9,207 nucleotides of DNA from Thermoflexibacter sp. GTDB lineage: Bacteria; Bacteroidota; Bacteroidia; Cytophagales; Thermoflexibacteraceae. Positions 1 to 6,233 of this stretch are shown in pieces. Every line of letters starts with the position of its first letter. Positions within the stretch are counted from its first letter, which is position 1. Below the pieces are notes generated by a model. It made no database searches and was not told the origin of the DNA. It saw only the letters and a program-made list of their open reading frames with translations. The stretch spans positions 1 to 9,207 of the forward strand of contig JALOMS010000147.1 of the NCBI GenBank assembly GCA_025455345.1. Reading direction: 5' to 3'. Both the position numbers and the translations under genes were made by a program.

Positions 1-221
1 TCCCTCATCAAATCGGCAAGGGCTATCGCAGGTCGCAAACCTATCAACAAATGCGTGTGGTCGGGCATACAATAAATAGCAAGTGGTTTGTTTTCTCTTT
101 CGTTTACTATTCCACAAATGTAGCTTTGCAAACGTTCTCTAAAATCTTCGCGAATTAGGTTTTCACGTCCTTTGACTGCAAAAACTAATTGGATATGAAT
201 TTGGGTATAAGTATTTGCCAT
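1..221 (-). CDS. tnpA: IS200/IS605-family transposase TnpA (Y1 HUH), 5' part only
   Basis: This is the N-terminal 73 codons of a Y1-transposase (IS200/IS605 TnpA) that runs off the left edge of the window. The start is the ATG at 221-219, and the protein begins MANTYTQIHIQLVFAVKGRE. The visible signature is the HUH-type metal-binding motif in MPDHTHLLIGL at about residues 55-65. Its first His is followed by Thr and the second His, a common variant in Bacteroidota members of the family. Such enzymes move single-stranded DNA using one catalytic Tyr in the C-terminal half, which lies outside the window, so activity cannot be judged. No tnpB is seen on the visible side. It could be a mobile IS200 copy or a domesticated RAYT; the missing half would decide. 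Confidence 0.88.
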   Translation of the reverse strand, partial: MANTYTQIHIQLVFAVKGRENLIREDFRERLQSYICGIVNERENKPLAIYCMPDHTHLLIGLRPAIALADLMR

Positions 222-319
222 GTTTTTCTAAGTTAATGATTTGCAGAGGCTTCATATTTCCTGTTGTTTTGCGAAGATGTGTATTTTTTGTGGGAAAAGC
301 AAGGGCATTTTTTTCTTTG

Positions 320-334
320 AGAAATGGAATTTCT
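320..334. repeat. Small perfect hairpin, candidate IS200 subterminal foldback
   Basis: AGAAAT, loop GGA and ATTTCT form a perfect 6-bp stem about 100 bp upstream of the tnpA start. Subterminal foldbacks are what TnpA of IS200/IS605 elements recognises. The stem is short and AT-rich, so chance is a real alternative. Confidence 0.25.
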
Positions 335-353
335 AATCATATTCTCAACCATT

Positions 354-380
354 TTCAAGGCTTAGACTTGAATCTTTTTT
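354..380 (+). terminator. Weak terminator-like hairpin
   Basis: TTCAAG and CTTGAA (354-359 and 367-372) pair around a 7-nt loop and are followed by TCTTTTTT on the plus strand. The stem is only 6 bp and no plus-strand gene is visible upstream. It may instead be part of the IS end. On the minus strand, which would serve the PorP-OmpA gene, no T-run follows the stem. Confidence 0.22.
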
Positions 381-444
381 GGGTGCAAGCGTAACGGCTC
401 AGTGAGGTAAAGAAAAGAATAGCCATCAAGGCATAATTGTAAAA

Positions 445-1824
445 TTACATTTTCAATAGCTTAATCTCTATTCTATTGTTGTTGATTTCGTCATCATTAC
501 CAGCCAAAGGTCTGCTACTGCCATAGCCAACTAAGGAAAGTTGATATTTTTTTACTCCTTTGCTATTGAGATATTTACCTATTGTTTCGGCTCTTTTTTG
601 GGTAAGAGTTTTGCTTAGATTTGACTCTATGGTATTATCTGTATGCGCCCCAATTTCTACTTGGATATTGGTATTATTTCTGAGCATTTCTGCCAATTCA
701 TCTAATTCCTGCAAATTATCCTTGTCTAATTCGCTACTATTATTGCCAAATTTGATGCTTGTAAGTTTATGAGGTTGTCCTACTTGCAAGGATTGATATT
801 TTTCAGGAAGTACGTTTTTATTTTCCTGCGACGGAGTATCTGTAATAATTTCTTTTGGGGTATCTGTGGCAGGGTTTTTCTTTTTCTTAAAGCTATAATT
901 TAGCATTATCTCATGTGTACCATTAGAGGCAACCCCCACATTCCGATTGGCTATTTCGTAGGCATAGCTTACCCTCACCTGCTCGCTTATCCTCACTCCT
1001 GCGCTTAGTGCATAACCGTAGCTATTCCGATAACCTAAAGAAGTCCAAGCTTTTCCTTTCCACTCAGCCACAATGCTTATATCTATCTGTCCAGGGAAGT
1101 TATTGGCAAAGCGATATAAGAAAATAGGCTCGATAGTCCAATCTCCTTTTTTGGGTTTAATCTTATAGGAGGCACTGAAAATAGAGTGATTTGCATAGCG
1201 CAAAAAGGCATTGTTTAGGTCAAACTTTGTGCTTGCTCCTCTGGCAAAGAGGTGCTGCACCCCTAATCCCAATTGTAAATGATGATATGTGTATAAAACG
1301 CCAAAGTTGCCATCTGCCCTGAATTGGTCGTCATTGCTATACAATCGCGGGTCTATGAGGTCTTCGAGCATTACCTTGTCCCAATTGATACTGCTGTACA
1401 TTGTCCCCAAAGATAGTCCAAAGGAAAGTTTTTGATTGGTATTGATATTTACTAAGTAAGCATAGCTCAATAAAGCACTTGTTTGGGCGATTAGGTTGAG
1501 GTTTTCTCTTTTGAGAGTAGCTCCTAATCCCATTTTTTTAGCGGGTAGGGCGTGTTGATACGTTAATAAGAAAGTTTCTGGTGCGCCCTGAAGCCCAGCC
1601 CATTGGTTGCGATAGATAAGATGTAGTTGGTTGGCATCTTGGGTAGAGATATGGCTTGGATTAAATACAAAGCGATTAAGATAATAATGGGTCATGAGGG
1701 GTGCTTGCTGGGCGTACATAACTGCAATCGGTAATAGCATTACCCATATAAGAGAAATAAGAAATAACTTGTGAGTAAAAGAAGATACAAAGGTTTGCAA
1801 AAAAATATACAAGCGCATTTTCAT
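445..1824 (-). CDS. PorP/SprF-family outer-membrane protein fused to a C-terminal OmpA domain
   Basis: This 459-aa protein joins two modules. Residues 1-38 look like a signal peptide with a long N-region, a hydrophobic core at about 20-36 and cleavage after VMYA, leaving QQAP. Residues about 39-312 match the PorP/SprF family: the start (THYYLNRFVFNPS, then YRNQWAGLQGAP) is the family hallmark and the rest is beta-barrel-like, ending in MLNYSFKKKK. A Pro/Thr/Lys linker leads to an OmpA peptidoglycan-binding domain at about 353-459, with GAHTDN (Asp396), the helix containing Arg411, and NNNRIEI near the end. PorP/SprF proteins act in the T9SS outer-membrane apparatus and are usually about 300 aa without OmpA, so the fusion is notable. 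The gene lies 100 bp after the RHS-like gene and is probably the last of a three-gene operon. An alternative start at Met3 is possible. Confidence 0.9.
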   Translation of the reverse strand: MKMRLYIFLQTFVSSFTHKLFLISLIWVMLLPIAVMYAQQAPLMTHYYLNRFVFNPSHISTQDANQLHLIYRNQWAGLQGAPETFLLTYQHALPAKKMGLGATLKRENLNLIAQTSALLSYAYLVNINTNQKLSFGLSLGTMYSSINWDKVMLEDLIDPRLYSNDDQFRADGNFGVLYTYHHLQLGLGVQHLFARGASTKFDLNNAFLRYANHSIFSASYKIKPKKGDWTIEPIFLYRFANNFPGQIDISIVAEWKGKAWTSLGYRNSYGYALSAGVRISEQVRVSYAYEIANRNVGVASNGTHEIMLNYSFKKKKNPATDTPKEIITDTPSQENKNVLPEKYQSLQVGQPHKLTSIKFGNNSSELDKDNLQELDELAEMLRNNTNIQVEIGAHTDNTIESNLSKTLTQKRAETIGKYLNSKGVKKYQLSLVGYGSSRPLAGNDDEINNNRIEIKLLKM

Positions 1825-1859
1825 ATTTTTTGAGTGTTAAGTTCTATTCGCTAAACGAA

Positions 1860-1876
1860 AATAAGAAAATCTTATT
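1860..1876. repeat. Short AT-rich hairpin between co-directional genes
   Basis: AATAAGA, loop AAA and TCTTATT form a perfect 7-bp dyad in the 100-bp gap between the RHS-like gene and the PorP-OmpA gene. It lies 36 bp upstream of the latter's start. It might damp read-through or shape the mRNA, but it is AT-only apart from one pair and could be chance. Confidence 0.22.
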
Positions 1877-1924
1877 GTTTTTGTACAATTTCTTTGCCTT
1901 TTTCACTTTATCTAAGGGCTTTTT

Positions 1925-2995
1925 TTATTTTGATACGTATTCGTACTCATAAATACACTCCAAGACACCGTCTTTATAGACTTCAATACTTCTAATTCTC
2001 CCGTCTTTTAGGGTTTGTATTTCTAATGTCCGTCCTATTTTTTCTTTATTTTTGTAGTGATTTGTTTTGATGCTTTTTTTATCTCCTTCTGTGGTAAATA
2101 GGCTCTCGTCTAATTGTTGGTCATTGTTCCCATACTGATATGAGTAGCTTCGTTTGAGCAGTTCATCTTTTTCATTGTATTCAAATAGTTCATGCTTCTG
2201 ATATCCAACCTTATTTTGGGCAAAATCTTCATAATCAGTTTCTTGAATATCAACAATTTTATCATTTTTATAAGTAATAGTTTTGACAAACTTTGTAAGA
2301 TATTTGGGTAAGTCAAAGGTACGCTCCTCTACTAATCGTTTTTTATCATCATATTTATAGGTAGTTACTTGGTGCATATAGACTTTTTTATCCTGCTCAT
2401 GTATAGCCTCATAGCGTATTTTCAAATCTTTTTGGAATTGGAATAGCTCGGTTTTTTTGCTATCACTACTACTTACCACTTTTTTAGCCATAGAGTCATT
2501 GGCGGCGTATTCGTAAAGAATAGTAGATTGTTGTTTGTAATTGTAATCAGGTAAAAGCTCACTTTTAGAAGATAAGTTTTCTACCTGTTTGACAATCAAT
2601 TTCTTAGAATTTAGAAAATGAGTAATTTCTACCTTCTGCGAAAAATTCACCGCCGTATAATGAATCACTGTTTTATTTTTTCCTACATATTGGTATTTTC
2701 TTGTGCCTTCGCCCCCGTCATTACCCTCAAATCCATGCCTATAATATTCTTTGATTACTCTCTGTTGTGCGTCAAAGTCTATTTTTTCATAATACAATTC
2801 TCTACCGTCGCCATATTCTCTTTTTTCTACTATTCTACCCAAGCTATCTTTGCATAACAAATCAGCAGAAAACTTTGTATGGGTGTGTTTGCCAGCCTCC
2901 AGTCTTACTTGCCAAACGATGACTTCATCACACCTCACTTGACAATAGGACGATAGAGAAATTATACACATCAAACCTAAGAAAAGATAACTCAT
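1925..2995 (-). CDS. Secreted protein of unknown function with RHS/YD-like repeats
   Basis: I do not recognise a named family for this 356-aa protein. It begins with a signal peptide (hydrophobic stretch YLFLGLMCIISLSSYC, cleavage probably before QVRCDE) and has no convincing lipobox. The mature part is charged and rich in Tyr, Lys and Glu, and is built of recurring beta-hairpin-like units. Examples are IDFDAQQRVIKEYY (72-85), ILYEYAANDS (159-168), TTYKYDDKKRLVEER (211-225), LFEYNEKDELLKRS (270-283) and VYKDGVLECIYEYEY (339-353). This resembles the Y-x-Y-D-x-x-x-R/K-L pattern of RHS/YD-type repeats in Bacteroidota secreted proteins, but degenerate. Three Cys lie in the first 48 residues. The start lies 23 bp after the PorE-like gene, which supports co-transcription. 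It may be an accessory of the T9SS-like cluster; that is inferred from position only. Confidence 0.8.
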   Translation of the reverse strand: MSYLFLGLMCIISLSSYCQVRCDEVIVWQVRLEAGKHTHTKFSADLLCKDSLGRIVEKREYGDGRELYYEKIDFDAQQRVIKEYYRHGFEGNDGGEGTRKYQYVGKNKTVIHYTAVNFSQKVEITHFLNSKKLIVKQVENLSSKSELLPDYNYKQQSTILYEYAANDSMAKKVVSSSDSKKTELFQFQKDLKIRYEAIHEQDKKVYMHQVTTYKYDDKKRLVEERTFDLPKYLTKFVKTITYKNDKIVDIQETDYEDFAQNKVGYQKHELFEYNEKDELLKRSYSYQYGNNDQQLDESLFTTEGDKKSIKTNHYKNKEKIGRTLEIQTLKDGRIRSIEVYKDGVLECIYEYEYVSK

Positions 2996-3018
2996 TGGGC
3001 TACTATCATTTACTTTGA

Positions 3019-5025
3019 TTACTTGACAATCTTTACAGTTGTCCGTCGATTCGTTTGATGTTCGGCTTCTGTTTTGGCTTTCTTGATTTTGGGTAGGTCT
3101 TCCCCATATCCTTTCGCCACCATTTTCTCTTGAGGTATCCCTTTGGAAATCAAATATTTAACAGCAGAGTCTGCTCTTCTCTGCGCCAATCTACGATTAT
3201 AGTTGGCAGAGCCTCTCTCATCAGTATGAGAACCTAACTCTATGACTGTATTGGGATACTCCCTGTAATAGTCCAACAAGAAACTTGAAAAATCATCTAA
3301 GAGTTTGCCCGCTTCGGAGGTAATCCTCGCACTGTCATACTCATATAAAATTACTAACTCTAAGATGGAGTCTTTAGGTTTGCCTGTCTTAGTCGTATCA
3401 GTAGGCGCAAACTCATTGACTTTCAAGGTCAAGTCAGTATCAAAGTAAATGATATTTTCTTTTTTGGGCAGTTTGGAAACATCTACGCCCCTGCCAACAG
3501 TAGAGTAAGAATTTGACCCACTCAAATAGTTAATTTTTTGTCCATTGAGGTTGTAAATCTTGTCAATTTCTACTGGTTTTGGGAAAGAGAAATTTCCAGA
3601 AGCATCTGATAACAAGGAATCTATAAGCGTTCCATTATTATCATACAATTTAACACTTACGTTGGGCAGTAGTTTTTGTGTATTCTGAAGATTGGTAGAA
3701 TAGGTAACTCCTCTTAGGAAATAAGTTACTGTTTTCTTTACATCAGAAGAATCATTGTAAAAATAATAAATATCGTCATCGCCCTTACCACCCTCGCGAT
3801 TAGAAGAAAAATAACCTGAAACCTTACTTTTATAAGCAATGCCAAAGTCATCTGCGCTGGAATTCATAGGAGTTCCTACATTTCTTACCTTGGGCTGTAA
3901 AATAGGCTTTTTGGTAACTGTATCTATGCCTACTTGGACAGTATCAAGTACGAAAATATCCAATCCGCCTAATCCTTGGTGTCCCGTAGAAGCAAAAAAG
4001 AATCGTCCGTCGGGCGCAACATAAGGAAACATCTCATCACCTGCGGTATTGATAAGTTTGCCTATGTTTTGTGGACGCGACCAAGAACCTTGATTCAGGC
4101 GGGAAACATAAATATCATTTCCTCCTTGACTTCCTCCTTTGCGGTTAGAGGCAAAATAAAGCGTTCTTCCATCAGGAGATAAGGCAGGGCAAGCGTCCCA
4201 AGTATCATCTAAGGATATTTTGTCCAATAACTCTGGCTCTGTCCATTGTCCATCTTCGAGACGGCTGGAAAATAGGTTTACGTCTTTGTGAGGTTCTTTT
4301 TTCTTTCCACTGTTGCTACGCGCAAAAATCATTAGTTTCCCCCCTCTCCCAAAGGTAACTTCTGCCTCATGGTGTCCATCTAAATTGATATTTTCGCCAA
4401 CAAACGGCTGAACAGCACCTGTATTTTTGATGGTATCCGTAAACTCGAAGGCATACAAATCTTGGAAACCTGTTCCTGTAGTCTCAAATACTTTTTCCTT
4501 GCGTCTATCACTGGCAAACACTAATTTTTCTCCATACATCATGGGTGAAAATTCTCCTGCGGAAGTATTGAGATTTTCTAAATTTGAGATAGTCGTATAA
4601 GAAGGCGTATTTTTTATTTTTTCTATCTCTTTCAAGTTTTTTGCTTCCTGTGCGGCTAAGCGCATTAGGTCAGCGTCCGCTCCAGACTTAGAGTATTTGT
4701 CCAAAAAAGCCGCCGCTTCCGCATACTGCTCATTGGCTTTGAGCGCATAACCCATATAAAAGTTTAATTTTGAGGCTTTTGCCTTTCCATCTAAGGCAGT
4801 GCGATAATACGGCAAAGACTCTTTGATACGATTAGATAAGCGATAACATTCTCCTATTTGGTAGTTAGTAATAGGAGCGTCTGTAGGATTGGTACTGAGA
4901 TGTTTTTTATACAGTTGCATAGCTGTTTCATATTCGGCAGCGTCAAACTTGCTTTTTGCTTTTTGCATGGTGGTCATACAAGCTGAAAGCGCAAAAAATA
5001 TTACCAAAAGCAATAATTTATTCAT
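3019..5025 (-). CDS. PorE-like lipoprotein: TPR, five-bladed propeller, CRD, OmpA
   Basis: This 668-aa protein has the domain order of the T9SS lipoprotein PorE. A lipoprotein signal ends in the lipobox LSAC (Cys16). TPR-type helices follow (about 20-115, e.g. AAEYETAMQLYKKHL and EQYAEAAAFLDKY). Five PD40/WD40-like blades sit at about 157-410, each ending in a pattern such as LVFASDR, LYFASNR, FFFASTG or GYFSSNR. A carboxypeptidase-regulatory-like Ig fold spans about 435-495. An OmpA_C domain spans about 555-668, with SHTDERG (Asp602), Arg617 in LAQRRAD and TNRRTTVKI. The OmpA domain should bind peptidoglycan while the lipid anchors the protein in the outer membrane; in T9SS this links the machinery to the cell wall. 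It is the first of three same-strand genes ending in a PorP/SprF-OmpA fusion. Paralogues of this architecture are common, so core PorE identity is not proven. Confidence 0.92.
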   Translation of the reverse strand: MNKLLLLVIFFALSACMTTMQKAKSKFDAAEYETAMQLYKKHLSTNPTDAPITNYQIGECYRLSNRIKESLPYYRTALDGKAKASKLNFYMGYALKANEQYAEAAAFLDKYSKSGADADLMRLAAQEAKNLKEIEKIKNTPSYTTISNLENLNTSAGEFSPMMYGEKLVFASDRRKEKVFETTGTGFQDLYAFEFTDTIKNTGAVQPFVGENINLDGHHEAEVTFGRGGKLMIFARSNSGKKKEPHKDVNLFSSRLEDGQWTEPELLDKISLDDTWDACPALSPDGRTLYFASNRKGGSQGGNDIYVSRLNQGSWSRPQNIGKLINTAGDEMFPYVAPDGRFFFASTGHQGLGGLDIFVLDTVQVGIDTVTKKPILQPKVRNVGTPMNSSADDFGIAYKSKVSGYFSSNREGGKGDDDIYYFYNDSSDVKKTVTYFLRGVTYSTNLQNTQKLLPNVSVKLYDNNGTLIDSLLSDASGNFSFPKPVEIDKIYNLNGQKINYLSGSNSYSTVGRGVDVSKLPKKENIIYFDTDLTLKVNEFAPTDTTKTGKPKDSILELVILYEYDSARITSEAGKLLDDFSSFLLDYYREYPNTVIELGSHTDERGSANYNRRLAQRRADSAVKYLISKGIPQEKMVAKGYGEDLPKIKKAKTEAEHQTNRRTTVKIVK

Positions 5026-5114
5026 TGGTATATCAATTTTGTGTTACTATATTTTACTTATCAATATTAATAAAAATTCCTAAAATGTAGATTTTGATTT
5101 ACAAATTTTAACTA

Positions 5115-5145
5115 AAACCCTACTTTAAGCGTAGAGGAGTTCAAA
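5115..5145 (-). promoter_or_regulatory. Candidate promoter of the PorE-like operon
   Basis: On the minus strand, TTTG (5145-5142) is followed after 19 nt by TAGGGTTT (5122-5115). This partly matches the Bacteroidota -33 TTTG / -7 TAnnTTTG pair, with two mismatches in the -7 element. It would give a leader of about 80 nt before the ATG at 5025. It is weak because the -7 box is imperfect. Confidence 0.3.
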
Positions 5146-5342
5146 AAAACAAGACAAAGTTGCTTAATTTATTCTAAAATCATTGGTGTTTTTTAAAAGA
5201 ATACCTAATTTTCTCATTTTTGGACTTATAAAATGCAAATAAAAACTATACGATTGGTATGAGAGGAGCGTTGCATAAGATAAATTTATGCTTTATCCTT
5301 CTTTGACTGTATATATAATCGCTACAAAATAGTACATTTATC

Positions 5343-5373
5343 TTGTTTTCTATTGTTTTGCGTTTTAGATTTG
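5343..5373 (+). promoter_or_regulatory. Promoter of sdhC, Bacteroidota housekeeping type
   Basis: TTG (5343-5345) is followed by a 20-nt spacer and then TAGATTTG (5366-5373), an exact match to the TAnnTTTG -7 box of Bacteroidota primary-sigma promoters. The expected transcription start is near 5380, giving an untranslated leader of about 90 nt before the sdhC ATG. Confidence 0.6.
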
Positions 5374-5473
5374 AAACATTAAATCCAAACTTAGTAAAAA
5401 CATTGTACTTAAATATTTATTTTACATTTTTAAAATAAATTTTTTTAATTAACCTTTTAACAACTCAAACATA

Positions 5474-6157
5474 ATGAAGTGGTTAGTTGATATGCTTACA
5501 AGTACCATTGGGCGCAAACTTATTATGGCTCTTACTGGTCTTTTTTTGATTTTATTTTTAACAGTTCACCTTTCGGGCAACCTCCAACTCTTGAAAGATG
5601 ATGGAGGTAAGGCGTTTAATATCTATGCGGAATTTATGACTACTTTTCCGTTGATTAAGGTAATTAGTATTGGGAATTTTTTCTTTATCCTTTTGCATAT
5701 TTATACCTCTATCGTATTGACGCAACGCAACCGTGCCGCAAGACCCGTACAATATGCCTATTTAGCAGGGCAAAGCACGAATAGCTCTTGGGCTTCTCGC
5801 AATATGGGGCTTTTAGGTACACTTATCTTGGTTTTCTTGATTGTACATTTGAGAGGATATTGGTATGAAATGCACTTTGGGGGTATCCCGACCCAAAACT
5901 ACGGTGGCAAGGAAGTCAAAGACTTATACGCAGTAGTCAAAGAATCTTATAAACAGTGGTGGTATGTAGCATTTTATGTAATAAGTATGGCTTTTGTAGG
6001 TTTTCACTTGTTACATGGTTTCCAAAGTGCTTTCCAAACTTTGGGCTTAAATCATAAAAAATACACTCCGCTTATCAAAGCCGTAGGTTATGGTTTTGCT
6101 ATCATTGTTTCGCTTGGCTTTGCCTTGATTCCTATGGTCATGTTTTTAAAAGGATAA
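5474..6157 (+). CDS. sdhC: Succinate dehydrogenase/fumarate reductase cytochrome b558 subunit
   Basis: This 227-aa protein is a Bacteroides-type SdhC/FrdC, the membrane anchor that passes electrons between the flavoprotein/iron-sulfur subunits and the menaquinone pool through haem b. Five membrane helices are visible (about 15-36, 62-82, 112-128, 163-185 and 203-225). Histidines sit where the di-haem family places axial ligands: His32 (TVHLSGN), His75 (LLHIYT), His125 (LIVHLRGYW), and His178 or His181 (GFHLLHGFQSAF). The GFHLLHGFQSAFQTLG stretch and length are typical. The start has no Shine-Dalgarno, as is usual in the phylum. SdhA and SdhB normally follow in Bacteroidota, but here a terminator and a convergent gene follow, so the other subunits must be elsewhere. 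Confidence 0.95.
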   Translation: MKWLVDMLTSTIGRKLIMALTGLFLILFLTVHLSGNLQLLKDDGGKAFNIYAEFMTTFPLIKVISIGNFFFILLHIYTSIVLTQRNRAARPVQYAYLAGQSTNSSWASRNMGLLGTLILVFLIVHLRGYWYEMHFGGIPTQNYGGKEVKDLYAVVKESYKQWWYVAFYVISMAFVGFHLLHGFQSAFQTLGLNHKKYTPLIKAVGYGFAIIVSLGFALIPMVMFLKG

Positions 6158-6165
6158 AATCTGAG

Positions 6166-6209
6166 AAATAGCTTTACTAATACTCTAAAAAGAATTAGTA
6201 AAGCTATTT
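6166..6209. terminator. Strong bidirectional terminator between convergent genes
   Basis: A perfect 16-bp stem (arms 6166-6181 and 6194-6209, AAATAGCTTTACTAAT and its complement) encloses a 12-nt loop. On the plus strand it runs into TTTATTT, 8 bp after the sdhC stop. On the minus strand it lies 24 bp beyond the stop of the ABC1 kinase gene, so it can serve both convergent units. Confidence 0.85.
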
Positions 6210-6233
6210 TATTTGGTAATTTGTGTCTAATCT

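Larger units (their letters stand above)
222..444. other. Non-coding spacer, probably carrying the IS left end
   Basis: No plausible gene is seen here. The spacer lies upstream of tnpA and downstream of the PorP-OmpA gene, so one end of the IS200-like element should fall inside it. IS200/IS605 elements lack terminal inverted repeats and use subterminal hairpins. Two small hairpins are visible, at 320-334 and 354-372. The stretch at about 239-265 shares co-linear blocks with 8404-8440. The exact IS boundary cannot be set from one copy. Confidence 0.45.
5026..5473. other. Divergent intergenic region
   Basis: This 448-bp AT-rich spacer lies between the PorE-like gene (-) and sdhC (+). No gene longer than about 15 codons is convincing in it. 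It holds a good Bacteroidota-type promoter for sdhC (5343-5373), a weaker candidate for the PorE-like operon (5115-5145), and two overlapping, mutually exclusive small hairpins (5273-5297). Confidence 0.6.

Noticed and set aside
2110..2316. 68-aa minus-strand frame inside the RHS-like gene
   Set aside because: It is an alternative frame of the 356-aa gene; the longer frame has a signal peptide and repeat pattern, this one has neither.
3839..4182. Plus-strand frames of 61 and 68 aa
   Set aside because: They are antisense to the propeller region of the PorE-like gene, which has strong family features throughout.
5386..5393. Minus-strand TAAGTTTG matching the -7 consensus
   Set aside because: No TTTG-like -33 element at the right spacing, and it lies 360 bp from the PorE-like start.
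5403..5430. Second possible sdhC promoter (TTG, 17 nt, TACATTTT)
   Set aside because: The spacer is short and the -7 box imperfect, while an exact TAGATTTG with a 20-nt spacer lies just upstream.
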